The notes under the pieces: generated by a model
The model's input: the letters and a program-made list of their open reading frames with translations, nothing else
What the model was told of the DNA's origin: nothing
Databases searched by the model: none
Program-made: the position numbers and the translations under genes
Shown: positions 26,528 through 35,748 of the stretch, one piece after another
Layout of the letters: the number at the start of each line of letters is the position of its first letter
How positions within the stretch are numbered: position 1 is the first letter of the stretch
Origin: Haloquadratum sp.
GTDB taxonomy: Archaea > Halobacteriota > Halobacteria > Halobacteriales > Haloferacaceae
Assembly: GCA_028275165.1 (NCBI GenBank)
Contig: JAQCNF010000039.1
Coordinates: 1 to 37,046, forward strand
Reading direction: 5' to 3'
DNA length: 37,046 bases

Positions 26528-27078
26528 GATGAAAGACCGCATCCGCGAAAACAGTTCTCGTCCACTCATGACAGTTCTACCAACTCCACCAGCTCATCAC
26601 ATACAAAGGCGAACGCGCTGGCATTCGCGTCGAGAGGGTTGACGCCTATCACACGAGTCAGCAGTGTTCGGCATGTGGTTCGATGGGAACTCGTGATGGT
26701 CACCATCTTGTGTGTGCGACCGTGGACGGCACGCCGAATTGAACACTCCGGAGAATATTGCACAACGGGAGGGTGAGCCATGCACCGCGTAGCGGTTCGG
26801 TTGACGCGAACCGTGCTCCCTCGCTGGGTGAATAGCTAACCAGCCGTCGTTATCGGGCTCTGCCCGATTGCTCGTGGAACGTCGTTCCACGCTGTTGACG
26901 CCCGTTGTATGCAGGGGGCCCCATTGGCAGGGCTGTACGCGCTGTCATGCACACCATTTGTCACAACTCGGTGGCGACCGTTGACGTTCCACGCGAAAGC
27001 GTAGTTGAACCCTGGGAAACGCGCACCCTGCATATCTCCCCCGGGGATCCTCGCGGTTTAGCGTTGGGAGGATGTCAA
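26528..27078 (+). mobile_element. Decayed TnpB-type (IS1341/IS605) element, C-terminal tnpB remnant and right end
   Basis: From 26528 the plus strand reads LKDRIRENS-like sequence, a frameshift near 26570, then [19 protein letters not shown] and [21 protein letters not shown], the RuvC-III/zinc-finger part of TnpB. Another shift gives [17 protein letters not shown] and a stop at about 26793. The N-terminal two thirds are gone. The segment to 27078 holds three perfect hairpins and ends in a decayed right-end hairpin (27047-27068) followed by GGATGTCAA at 27070-27078. This order (zinc finger, structured tail, hairpin, GGATGTCAA) matches the 10 kb relic. Confidence 0.75.
26793..26891 (+). repeat. 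Three consecutive perfect hairpins downstream of the tnpB remnant
   Basis: Stem 1: CGGTTCG (26793-26799) with CGAACCG (26807-26813). Stem 2: ATCGGGC (26852-26858) with GCCCGAT (26862-26868), loop TCT. Stem 3: CGTGGAAC (26873-26880) with GTTCCACG (26884-26891), loop GTC. All arms are perfect although the protein remnant is frameshifted. The 3' end of tnpB and its right end normally encode the guide (omega) RNA scaffold, so these stems may be its remains. Confidence 0.6.
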
Positions 27079-27242
27079 TCCACCTCTGAACTTGTGGTTA
27101 GGTGGGTTGAATGATCTTCGGTTTTTGTCATCATGCCAGTGATTATCGTTTGAATCGAGGCACTCGTTTTGTTCCTTCTGTGGATGCACGCCTACGAGGC
27201 TGGCTTGTCGAAAGGGTTTTACCTCGGACAGTATTGTATATA

Positions 27243-27464
27243 ATGTGCAATAAAATGACTACCAAATGTCAAGCACACGTCCGGAGACTAGCAGGCTTCA
27301 TGATTATGTTTGGATTAATACTGGGATTTTTCTTCAATGCTTATGGATACGTGCTCAGTGGATTTGTTGGGCTCAATCTATTCCAAAGTAGCTTTACAGA
27401 TATCTGTCCAGCGGAGTGGATATTTTCAAAGTTGGGGATAAGTTGCAATACGATGGCAGGCTAA
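27243..27464 (+). CDS. Small DUF2892 (YgaP-type) membrane protein
   Basis: A 73-residue protein from the ATG at 27243 (27255 is a possible alternative). The start MCNKMTTKCQAHVRRLAGF is followed by two membrane helices, MIMFGLILGFFFNAYGYVLSG and FVGLNLFQSSF. Then comes TDICPAEWIFSKLGISC, the Cys-containing C-terminal signature of the DUF2892/YgaP transmembrane family. Those proteins accompany rhodanese or sulfur-handling enzymes in other organisms; no such neighbour exists here. It lies between a tnpB relic and ppc, convergent with ppc. Confidence 0.75.
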   Translation: MCNKMTTKCQAHVRRLAGFMIMFGLILGFFFNAYGYVLSGFVGLNLFQSSFTDICPAEWIFSKLGISCNTMAG

Positions 27465-27524
27465 AACAACTCAACACGGTGGCCGTTTTACTCTAAGGTG
27501 GTTTTCAGCTGTCTCGATAGAGAT

Positions 27525-30218
27525 TTAGCCGGTGTTCTTCATTCCGGCCGCAATTCCTTTGACCGTGAGACGCAGTGTGCGCTCTTCAGCATCTGTTCGA
27601 TGTGTCTGTTCAAGCAAATGTGTCTGCAAGAGATTTAACGGGTCGACATACGGATTACGTCGATGCAAGCTTTGCGCTAACCACTCACGCTCAAGCAGTG
27701 AGTCTCGGCCACTAATCTCACATACAAACTCGCATGCCCGCTCGTACTCTTCGATAAGGTGTGGAAAAAATGCAGAGCGCAGATCAGGGTCAGCCAAGGC
27801 AGCGTAATGCTCTGCGATGTCAGGGTCAGTCCGTGCAAGCGCGAGTGCAGAGTTGTCAAGCGTCGTCCTGAAGAATGGCCACTCATTGTACATCTCGCGG
27901 AGCGTTTCGATCTCTCCTCCATTGTCGAGGTATGACTGGATTCCTAGTCCGACCGAATACCACCCAGTGATGATACAACGGGACTGTGTCCATGAGAATA
28001 CCCACGGAATTGCCCGTAGATCTTCGATTTTTCGTTCGCCGGATCTTGATGCTGGCCTCGACCCGAGATTGAGGTCCTCGATAACGCTAATCGGTGTTGC
28101 TTGTCCGAAGTAGGTCACAAACCCGTCAGACTCGAGAAGGTCACGGTATGCCTGCCGGGCACGCGTTGCCATCGTATCCATGGCACCTATCCACTCATCG
28201 TCGACACTTTCTATTGGTTCAATGAGTGAATCCGTTCGAGCGCGTATTTGTGCATTGAGCATCTGCTCCAAGTTTCGCTGTGCAATCTGTGGGTTCGCGT
28301 ATTTTTCCGCGATCGCTTCACCCTGTTCGGTGAACTTAATTTGGCCGGTGACCGTCTCATTCGGGAGCGCTAACATCGCTTCATTCATCGGTCCTCCGCC
28401 GCGTGAGATTGACCCACCACGCCCATGGAAGAGTCGCATCGTGATATCGTGATCTTCACAGATCGCTGCGAGTCGACGTTGATTTTTATATAAGTCCCAG
28501 TTTGCAGCTAAAAATCCATTCTCTTTATTCGAATCCGAGTATCCAAGCATAATCTCTTGAACCCCGTCACGGGCTTTCAGCGCGGTTTCGTACGCCTCAT
28601 TTTCGAATAACGTTCCCATGATCCGTCGGGCCCCATTCAGTGCAGACTTCGTCTCTAGGAGTGGGACGATGTCTAATCCACAATGATCTGGGAGTGCAAT
28701 TACTCCAGCCTGGTCAGCTAAAAAGAGTACCTCCAGCACATGACTTGGTTCCTCAGTCATGGAGATACAATATGTATCGATCGCGCCAACACCAAATTCG
28801 TCTTGCCAGTCACCGAGCATCTCAAAGCGGCGTAAGACCCGCTGAGCAATATCAGACACATCGCCTGGGTGATCAAGATCGATGATGGGAGTTTCTTGTA
28901 AGATGGCGTCTGTGAGCAGCTCTACACGCTCTGCTTCGCTCTTGTCTTGATAATCAATGCCGACGTCCGAGAGTGCTTCATGAACCGTTTCAGTGTGGTT
29001 CTGTTGATGATCACGAAGGTCTAAGCTGGCAAGAGTAAATCCGAACGTATCGACCTGCCGCATAAGTGGCTCGACATACTCGTCAGCTATCACCTGGCCA
29101 CCATTGGCTCGCAAGCTTTGATCAATGACCTTTAGATCTGAGAGAAATGTCGATGGGTTGCTGTAATCATCCGGTCTTACATCTTCAATACGTCGCAGTC
29201 GCTCACGCATCAGTTTGAGTTTCTGCCGGTACGGTTCGTTTGGGTACCGCTGTTCTGTTTCTTCGGCGACACCTGGAAGCCGCTCTCGGTCGGATTTGAG
29301 TGACCGTTGTAGTTCCGTCTCGACTGTCACTCGGCTATTATCTTGGCTCAGAATGCCAGAGAGTTCTTTGAGTGACTGGCTGTACTTCTCCAAGATCACT
29401 GATCGCTGTCGTTCAAGTGTGTCGGTCGTTACCTCAGGCGTGACGAAGGGATTTCCATCACGGTCTGATCCTGCCCATGACCTGAATTCAAACAGCTTGG
29501 GTACGTCGACATTCGGATAGGAGTCAGCCAACACTTCCTCAAAGTCTGCATACACTTTGCCGACCACGTCGAAGAGAATCGACTCCAAGTACCACTGCAC
29601 GTTTCGGGCCTCATCCTGCGGCTCAGGGCGTCGGTCTCGGACCTGAGATGTCTGCCAGAGACTGGTAATCTCGGCATCGATCTTTCGCCATGTTCTTTTT
29701 CGCTCTCTATCGGGCGTTCGACGCTCATCCAACTGCTCGATTCGGTGAGCAATAGATCGTAACTTTGCTTTGACTGTTTTCCGCCTGGCTTCTGTTGGGT
29801 GCGCAGTGAACGTCGGCTCGATCAACACATCATCGAGGACCTGCTGTACCTGCTCCGATGATGCCTCTCTTTCTTCTAAAGATTCGACTGCAGCTATGAG
29901 ACCATCGGCGAGTTCTTGAGCCTGCGTCCCCTCTTGCACCATCCGAACCCGCTCGCGTTCTTCGGCAAGATTGACCAGCTCAAAGTATGTGGTAAATGCA
30001 CGGGCAACCACACTCTCACGACTTGGACCCAGACTGTCAATTAATCGGTCTAATTGTGTTCGACTCTGAATATTGCCTTTTCGGTAATCGATTGCAGTGG
30101 TGCGAACCGTCTCAACAGTCTGAAACGCTTCATCTGAGGTTTGATCGGCCAGCACATCTCCTAGTAACTCCCCTAACTCACGGATATCTTGCTTGACACC
30201 CCTGCTATGTAACGCCAT
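27525..30218 (-). CDS. ppc: Phosphoenolpyruvate carboxylase, bacterial type
   Basis: Carboxylates PEP to oxaloacetate, replenishing the TCA cycle. The 897-residue protein from the ATG at 30218 (MALHSRGVKQDIRELGELLG) has the usual length. The frame continues 43 codons upstream without homology. Catalytic motifs are present in order: TFTAHPTEARR (catalytic His, about residue 140), LRDHQQNH, GYSDSNKENGFLAANWDLYKN, LFHGRGGSISRGGGP, and WVFSWTQSRCIITGWYSVG. The C-terminus NTG is the conserved PPC end (MKNTG). It is divergent from the Rieske gene with about 120 bases between the starts. Confidence 0.97.
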   Translation of the reverse strand: MALHSRGVKQDIRELGELLGDVLADQTSDEAFQTVETVRTTAIDYRKGNIQSRTQLDRLIDSLGPSRESVVARAFTTYFELVNLAEERERVRMVQEGTQAQELADGLIAAVESLEEREASSEQVQQVLDDVLIEPTFTAHPTEARRKTVKAKLRSIAHRIEQLDERRTPDRERKRTWRKIDAEITSLWQTSQVRDRRPEPQDEARNVQWYLESILFDVVGKVYADFEEVLADSYPNVDVPKLFEFRSWAGSDRDGNPFVTPEVTTDTLERQRSVILEKYSQSLKELSGILSQDNSRVTVETELQRSLKSDRERLPGVAEETEQRYPNEPYRQKLKLMRERLRRIEDVRPDDYSNPSTFLSDLKVIDQSLRANGGQVIADEYVEPLMRQVDTFGFTLASLDLRDHQQNHTETVHEALSDVGIDYQDKSEAERVELLTDAILQETPIIDLDHPGDVSDIAQRVLRRFEMLGDWQDEFGVGAIDTYCISMTEEPSHVLEVLFLADQAGVIALPDHCGLDIVPLLETKSALNGARRIMGTLFENEAYETALKARDGVQEIMLGYSDSNKENGFLAANWDLYKNQRRLAAICEDHDITMRLFHGRGGSISRGGGPMNEAMLALPNETVTGQIKFTEQGEAIAEKYANPQIAQRNLEQMLNAQIRARTDSLIEPIESVDDEWIGAMDTMATRARQAYRDLLESDGFVTYFGQATPISVIEDLNLGSRPASRSGERKIEDLRAIPWVFSWTQSRCIITGWYSVGLGIQSYLDNGGEIETLREMYNEWPFFRTTLDNSALALARTDPDIAEHYAALADPDLRSAFFPHLIEEYERACEFVCEISGRDSLLEREWLAQSLHRRNPYVDPLNLLQTHLLEQTHRTDAEERTLRLTVKGIAAGMKNTG

Positions 30219-30338
30219 AAGAAGGCAATACTGTGGCGCGAGTAAAAATCCCCTGCTACAGTGTGTCGCATCTTGGAGACCGAAGTTGAAGACCTGATGT
30301 TTCGTCACGCTTTTGATGAGTGCACCAGATGGAGATAT

Positions 30339-31184
30339 ATGGATCAAGGCGATAAATACCCGTCAGAATCTGGGAGACGTCGGTTCGTGAAGGGAGTTGT
30401 CGGAGGTGCTGCCTTAGCGGGAGTGGGTGCCTCAGGAGCGGCTGCAGTGAATTCTGCTACGAGATCGCCCGGTGCTGGTGGCGGCACGACACAGGCGTAC
30501 GCGATTGAGAACGTCGACGGACCAGCACCCCGAGGAATGCCACAGATTCCTGTCGAGATAGATTCAGAAGGGTTTCTGAAAGGCGTATGGCCAGAGGTGA
30601 AAACAGAGGATCAAGGTGGGCTCTCGATTCAGATTGCTGAAACCGAGGATTTCAAGGGCTCAGGCGTAACTTACTCTACCGAGTGGTATCAGTACTGTGG
30701 TGTCGAATCATACGCCGGGATTAATCCAGACTATGACTCAGATAATTATTTTCGGGTTGGATCAAATCCAGGCTATAGCTGGGAAAGTGAACGATATTCT
30801 GAAGGAGACAAACTCCATGTAGACGACTTTAGTGACTACCAGACATGGTCAAACAATATCGGCCAAGATGGATTAGGCAAGCCGGCGACTGGCCGATGGC
30901 GATCCGAGGACGCGGAGAATATTATCCCAATCCAACTGATCAAATCAGAGCAAGTTGAAAACCTTGCATCACAAGATCCGTGGCTTGAGGCCTCAACTAG
31001 TGAGGGGTTCGTTGCATGGCTGAACAAATGCACACATTTCTGTTGTGTTCCGAAGTATAAGAGTGAGGGTTCAGCGAAGTTCAATGCTGAAAACGATGTG
31101 TACTGTCAGTGTCACCAGTCTGTATATGATCCCTTTAGTATTGTTCAGACCCTGTTCGTCGCCCGCCCACGTCCGACCGGCTGA
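30339..31184 (+). CDS. Rieske iron-sulfur protein of a cytochrome bc-type complex
   Basis: A 281-residue membrane-anchored electron-transfer protein. A Tat signal-anchor (SGRRRFVKGVVGGAALAGVG, residues 11-30) is followed by a haloarchaeal-specific domain. The Rieske cluster motif is CTHFCC (C231, H233, C236) and CQCH (C256, C258, H259), so both Cys-His ligand pairs and the disulfide pair are intact. The ATG at 30339 gives the standard haloarchaeal N-terminus; the frame is open upstream to 30261. The protein ends YDPFSIVQTLFVARPRPTG, near the normal end. In other haloarchaea cytochrome b genes follow; here only 219 bases of non-coding sequence follow, then a convergent gene. Confidence 0.93.
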   Translation: MDQGDKYPSESGRRRFVKGVVGGAALAGVGASGAAAVNSATRSPGAGGGTTQAYAIENVDGPAPRGMPQIPVEIDSEGFLKGVWPEVKTEDQGGLSIQIAETEDFKGSGVTYSTEWYQYCGVESYAGINPDYDSDNYFRVGSNPGYSWESERYSEGDKLHVDDFSDYQTWSNNIGQDGLGKPATGRWRSEDAENIIPIQLIKSEQVENLASQDPWLEASTSEGFVAWLNKCTHFCCVPKYKSEGSAKFNAENDVYCQCHQSVYDPFSIVQTLFVARPRPTG

Positions 31185-31403
31185 ACAGTGGACTCAGATT
31201 GAGTCGGACAGGCTGAGCTGGCGGAGACACTCAAGCACCCGAACATCACGATTCTGGTGTGCAGAAAGCTGCAGTTGATTCGGTGTGTCCCACGGCGAGA
31301 GACAAGGCCGATGACAGATCCAAACAATGCTGTACCGTATCAGACAGCGTCTGGTGTGGCATAACTCGAGAAATTACCACGGAGTGAATATGCAACCCTC
31401 CTG

Positions 31404-32876
31404 CTACATCGACGCATTAAAAATTGCAAGGTCGGTATCAACTTGTTTGATTTGATGGAAAGTTGGTGGTGAGATGAATCGGGAGGCACCTGATCGGTCA
31501 CGGCTTGATCCGACGAAAACCAGATCATACGTCTCAGCATTCGCATGCACGAAATCCGCTGGATCTGACCGGGCTACCCGTGTCTCGATATTTCCTGACG
31601 CAGTCTCAACTAATTGCTCAAGTTGTCGTTCAGTTGGACGGCGTTCAACCTCATCGAGAATACATGAGGTAACGCTCACAGTCCCGTGACTTCCGGCTAA
31701 TCGTGTTGCAAAGTCGATCATCCCGTGTGCATTTTCGCCTCTACGAGCGACCATGACAAGAATCCGGCGCCACTGGGTTCTCTCATTTTTTTCTCCACCT
31801 CGAAACACAATGCTATCAATTGGTGCGTTAAATATGCCACGCGTGAGCGATGAGTAATCATCAGCTTCCTCCTCTGCATATGAACCAGTCACGAGGTCGC
31901 AGTTTGTCTGTTGTGCTGTTTGGACGGTCGTTGATAGCATCTCACCGCGAGCCACGACAACGTCGCAAGGAACTCCAGCTTTCGTTCGAATCTGATTCGC
32001 CAGACGTTCTGTTTCTTTCACCACAGTCTTCGTAGCTGGATCAGCGATATCATCAATCGATGTCTCTGAGTCAAATACGATGTCCGATGATTGGTTATCC
32101 GTCCCCGAGGCGGTCGTATCGATCAGGTCGCTGGAAGATGAAGCGGGTCGAAGAAGGACGAGCTTGCCAGCTTCGTGTGCACCAGCGATTCTCCCAGCAA
32201 AAAATGCTAGTCTTTCGTCTGCTAACTCCTGCAAGGGGACAAGAATATGATCATCAGCCTTGACAGTTTTGTACAGATACTGTGCACGCTCCTCGTAGAA
32301 TTCATGTCGCCAGATGGTAAATGCACCTCCGATAATAAGTGAACAAATAATGATTGAGGCGACGTATGTCAACGGCTCGACGCGCTCTGTTGCTAACGTC
32401 AGGAGAGCAGTGGCGAACGCTGATGGGGCCTCAATTTTAGCTATCCACGTAATGAGTCCAGTGAGAAACACAGCAGATACGGCCCCGAGTGGATTGATCC
32501 CGACGACGTTTGATTCGAGAGAGAGCCACTCCACAGATGCAGCAGCGACAAATCCACAGCCAGCTCCGACACTCAGACTGAGAATGAATCGCACGGGATT
32601 AGCATACTGGCCCTCAGGGTCGGAGAATAATGTGTATGTTCCTGAGGCCAGCGGCGGGAATAACAGAAATGAAATAATTTCCCACCGGTTAGAGAGAAGT
32701 GTCAAAAGACCAATGAGCAGCGGAATAAAGAATACAATAGAGAGGTGAATGAGATTGTCTGTGTGGCCTAACCACTGTTTGACACTGGCCGTTTCGGTTC
32801 GCTCTATACGTTTAATGCGGCGGCGGATTCGGAGGAAACCGTCTAAAACACTGTGCCAATGTTGAGACAAATCCAT
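31404..32876 (-). CDS. HPP-family membrane protein fused to two universal stress (UspA) domains
   Basis: A 490-residue protein. Residues about 40-190 are an HPP membrane domain with four to five helices: LIHLSIVFFIPLLIGLLTLL, then SFLLFPPLASGTYTLFSDPEGQYANPVR with the HPP-type motif, GAGCGFVAAASVEW and a further helix pair. Two UspA-like cytoplasmic domains follow, about 205-360 (DDHILVPLQELADERLAFFAG) and about 365-490 (RRILVMVARRGENAHGMIDFA, ending DLVFVGSSRDRSGASRF). HPP proteins include nitrite transporters; Usp domains bind nucleotides. The fusion suggests a transporter gated by a nucleotide or stress signal. Its ATG shares one base with the stop of the uridine phosphorylase gene, so the two are coupled. 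Confidence 0.85.
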   Translation of the reverse strand: MDLSQHWHSVLDGFLRIRRRIKRIERTETASVKQWLGHTDNLIHLSIVFFIPLLIGLLTLLSNRWEIISFLLFPPLASGTYTLFSDPEGQYANPVRFILSLSVGAGCGFVAAASVEWLSLESNVVGINPLGAVSAVFLTGLITWIAKIEAPSAFATALLTLATERVEPLTYVASIIICSLIIGGAFTIWRHEFYEERAQYLYKTVKADDHILVPLQELADERLAFFAGRIAGAHEAGKLVLLRPASSSSDLIDTTASGTDNQSSDIVFDSETSIDDIADPATKTVVKETERLANQIRTKAGVPCDVVVARGEMLSTTVQTAQQTNCDLVTGSYAEEEADDYSSLTRGIFNAPIDSIVFRGGEKNERTQWRRILVMVARRGENAHGMIDFATRLAGSHGTVSVTSCILDEVERRPTERQLEQLVETASGNIETRVARSDPADFVHANAETYDLVFVGSSRDRSGASRFISPPTFHQIKQVDTDLAIFNASM

Positions 32877-33613
32877 TATGAAGAATCTGAAAGACTGTAC
32901 GTCGTTTCTAACGATATATTAATCGCTCTCTCGACATTGTTCTTTGCCTTTGCAGGAAGTTCGTCATCGCTATCCGCGCCTTTTTGTGTGCCACGTACCA
33001 GATTGCCGTCGACAGTGCATATTGCCCCAGCCGCCATATCGTTCCGCCGGGACAACGAGAAGAGAGTCGCTGCTTCCATCTCAATTGCTAACATGTTTGC
33101 TTCAGTCCACTGAGAGACATACTCCTCTGTCTCGTTGTAATAGGCATCGTCAGTGACGATTGGTCCGATATGGACGGATTCATCATTATCACGTGCTGCC
33201 GTCAGTAGCCCATTCAGCACCCTGTGATCTGGAACGGCTGGATATGTTGCTGCCTCATATCGCTTGGTCGTTCCCTCTTCCTTTGCTGCGCCTGTTGCAA
33301 TGACCATATCTCCTATCTCGATCTCAGGCTGCAGTGCCCCAATTGTTCCAACCCGAATGACCTTTTCGACACCGACCTGATGTAGCTCTTCGATAGCAAT
33401 TGCAGCTGACGGTCCACCGATCCCAGTAGAGCACACGGTGAGCGGACATCCACGATAGGTTGCGTTGATAACTTTATATTCTCGATTCGAGGCGACTTCA
33501 GTGACATCCTCACAGTGGCTTCCGATGCGATCTACCCGGCCAGGATCGCCTGGCAGTAATGCGATTTGATTGACATCAGATTCATCAACTAGCAGGTGAG
33601 GTTGTTTTGACAT
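32876..33613 (-). CDS. udp: Uridine phosphorylase
   Basis: Splits uridine (and related nucleosides) with phosphate for salvage. The 245-residue protein is a normal NP-I family member from the ATG at 33613 (MSKQPHLLVDESDVNQIALL). The frame is open 27 codons upstream without homology. Motifs are LLPGDPGRVDRI (phosphate site), STGIGGPSAAIAIEEL, RVGTIGALQPEIEIGDMVIATGA and IEMEAATLFSLSRR (nucleoside/ribose site). It ends by sharing one base with the start of the HPP-Usp gene. deoC lies 1.5 kb away on the other strand, another nucleoside-salvage gene. Confidence 0.92.
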   Translation of the reverse strand: MSKQPHLLVDESDVNQIALLPGDPGRVDRIGSHCEDVTEVASNREYKVINATYRGCPLTVCSTGIGGPSAAIAIEELHQVGVEKVIRVGTIGALQPEIEIGDMVIATGAAKEEGTTKRYEAATYPAVPDHRVLNGLLTAARDNDESVHIGPIVTDDAYYNETEEYVSQWTEANMLAIEMEAATLFSLSRRNDMAAGAICTVDGNLVRGTQKGADSDDELPAKAKNNVERAINISLETTYSLSDSS

Positions 33614-33808
33614 ACAAATATACATACAAAGCGTCTTGAAAAACACCTCGTTGAGACGACGACCGCACCGACGGGTTAGAAGCAAATCCCCCATGGTGAA
33701 TCACCTCGTAGCCGAGAGATGAGCACGGAGTGATCATGGGATCCTGTGATTTCTGACGATCTGCGCCGTCTGTAGACGAATCGAATCATGACACACCAAG
33801 GAACTGAA

Positions 33809-34630
33809 TCAAGCCGCTGTCGCGACACTAAATAATAGCAAATTGTGAATCGCTGGTCCGACGCCAACCGCAGTCATCAGCCCGAGCAATAGCTCTGCCT
33901 GAGTCCGATCTGATCGAATATACTCAATAAATAACCAGAGCACACCAGAAATCACGATGAGCTTGATCAAGATAAACAGCCATCCACCGCCAATTGCCGA
34001 TACACCAGGAATCGAGCTCCCGACCTCCAGAATCAGTGCTGAGAGGGGTGATCGCTCACCGAAGCCGAGAACGTCTACCCCCACCGCGGTTGTTATGCCA
34101 TCAAGAGCATGACCGAACAAGACCACTGGACCAAGTGGCCGTGTTTCGCTAATCGCATTTATTTTGAACCGAACTATTATCCACGTTGTGCCGGTAATGA
34201 GCACAGCAGCGAGTGTACTCCCGACGATGATGATCAGTGGTCGCCAAATAGTGGTGTTGACTTGAGCAAATAACCACCCGATGAGTACAACAGAGATTCC
34301 GCCACCTCCGATGAGGAGTATTTGTCGTGCGCGAGTGACGGTGACGAGTGCCCGCAACCCTCGCCAACTTCCCAAAGCCCCGATTGCTGTGGTCACATAG
34401 ACTGTTGGTGTTCCGGCGAGCGGCGCAATTGCCGTGCTCAGATATCCTTGAACGAACAGCACATGTGCGGTTGCCCCAACGACCATCCATGGCAGAAATG
34501 CGAGCACATCATGAGCGTTGATTGGATCGGGTATATCTCGCATACTCAGCAGAACCACCGCACCGGCAATTGTTAATCCGAGAAGATACCGAATAGGAGG
34601 CAACGCGAACCCCTCTGGAAGGATCACCAT
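33809..34630 (-). CDS. DUF63 family archaeal membrane protein
   Basis: A 273-residue polytopic membrane protein with about seven helices and short loops. It opens MVILPEGFALPPIRYLLGLT. The family motifs are GPVVLFGHALDGITTAVGVDVLGFGERSPLS and AVGVGPAIHNLLLF near the end. DUF63 proteins are found mainly in Euryarchaeota and their function is not known. The conserved His-Asp pair in a membrane helix (FGHALDG) would suit a catalytic or metal site, but that is speculation. It is 195 bases upstream of the udp gene on the same strand, with no overlap. Confidence 0.88.
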   Translation of the reverse strand: MVILPEGFALPPIRYLLGLTIAGAVVLLSMRDIPDPINAHDVLAFLPWMVVGATAHVLFVQGYLSTAIAPLAGTPTVYVTTAIGALGSWRGLRALVTVTRARQILLIGGGGISVVLIGWLFAQVNTTIWRPLIIIVGSTLAAVLITGTTWIIVRFKINAISETRPLGPVVLFGHALDGITTAVGVDVLGFGERSPLSALILEVGSSIPGVSAIGGGWLFILIKLIVISGVLWLFIEYIRSDRTQAELLLGLMTAVGVGPAIHNLLLFSVATAA

Positions 34631-35106
34631 ATCAAAGCTCGATTGAGGAATCCATTAAACTACATCGAAGACACTGAACAGTCGTGTCCTCTTCGTCGTA
34701 GGCGGTGGGCGTACTGCACGGTGGATGGTCGAGGGGTGGCGATACGAGTTGTCCTTTCGTTCCGTGGTTGTGAGAAGATAGGCTTACCATAGCCCGAATC
34801 GACGCTTGGGGAGATTAGCAGTTCGTAGGTGCTCAGCGTCATCGTGGCGCGAACGGCGTGAGCCGTGAGCGAATTGAGTGAAGTGGAGTGGAGTGGAGTG
34901 GGGTGGGGTGGGGTAGGGTAGGAAGCGTAGCACCCACTGTAACGACTCTCACGACACGAGCAGACACGAAGCCTGAGTGTTATTCATCTAACGCAGCGAA
35001 TATATACCAAGGTGTGATGCCTCTGGGGTTGGTAGTACCACGCACAGAGAAACACACCCCGAGACCACTCCCTGAGGTACTTCACTCATGTTCCTATAGT
35101 ACGGAT
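34631..35106. other. Spacer between divergent DUF63 gene and deoC
   Basis: About 475 bases, containing the G-rich pentamer repeat at 34878-34922. The frame open upstream of deoC (from 34888) runs through that repeat and has no family match, so it is not counted as coding. No tRNA or other gene seen. Confidence 0.45.
34878..34922 (+). repeat. Nine-unit, 5-bp G-rich tandem repeat
   Basis: Nine tandem pentamers: one GTGAA, three GTGGA, three GTGGG, two GTAGG. The units change in order along the array, as expected from slippage plus point mutation. The plus strand has several GGG/GGGG runs in a row, enough for a possible G-quadruplex. Confidence 0.8.
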
Positions 35107-35748
35107 ATGAACAGAGGAGACCTTGCCACAATTATTGATCATACTGTCTTGGGACCAACGACGACCGGAAGACAGGTACAGACGACTGCAATAGAGGCCG
35201 AACAGTATGGCATGAATGTCTGTGTGCCACCCTGCTATCTGGACGTTGCGTGCAGTGTGGCAGAGAGTGCTTCTGTTGTGACAGTGATTGGGTTTCCACA
35301 TGGGCAAACAACGCCTACAATCAAGTCTGAGGCGGCAGTACAGGCGTATAACGCGGGGGCCGACGAGATCGACATGGTCCTCAACATCGGTCAGATCAAA
35401 GCACAAAATAGAGACGTGGTGTATGATGAGATTGCAGAGGTCGTAGCAGCAGTGCCAGCTCCCGTGAAAGTAATTGTCGAAACAGCGCTGCTATCTACCG
35501 CCGAGATTGAACAAGCAGGGAGTATTGCGCAGGATGCCGGAGCCGCCTTCCTGAAAACCTCAACCGGATTCGCCTCAGAGGGAGCAACCGAAGAGGGTGT
35601 CTCAACGTTAGCTCAGTATCTCCCGGTCAAAGCGAGTGGGGGTATCCGTTCATATGGGGATGCTATGCGGCTCATCAACGCTGGTGCTGAGCGCCTTGGT
35701 GCTTCAAGTGGGGTAAAAATACTTCAAGAGGCTCCAGTATCAGATTAA
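35107..35748 (+). CDS. deoC: Deoxyribose-phosphate aldolase
   Basis: Cleaves 2-deoxyribose 5-phosphate to glyceraldehyde 3-phosphate and acetaldehyde, in deoxynucleoside catabolism. The 213-residue TIM-barrel protein from the ATG at 35107 begins MNRGDLATIIDHTVLGP. It has IGFPHGQTT, ADEIDMVLNIG (catalytic Asp region), KVIVETALL, the Schiff-base Lys150 in FLKTSTGF, and the second Lys175 in VKASGGIR. It is single, with a 35-bp repeat copy starting one base after its stop. Uridine phosphorylase is encoded nearby on the other strand. Confidence 0.95.
   Translation: MNRGDLATIIDHTVLGPTTTGRQVQTTAIEAEQYGMNVCVPPCYLDVACSVAESASVVTVIGFPHGQTTPTIKSEAAVQAYNAGADEIDMVLNIGQIKAQNRDVVYDEIAEVVAAVPAPVKVIVETALLSTAEIEQAGSIAQDAGAAFLKTSTGFASEGATEEGVSTLAQYLPVKASGGIRSYGDAMRLINAGAERLGASSGVKILQEAPVSD

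Noticed and set aside
34888-35106. 73-residue N-terminal extension of DeoC
   Set aside because: It runs through the pentamer repeat and has no homology; DeoC family start is at 35107.
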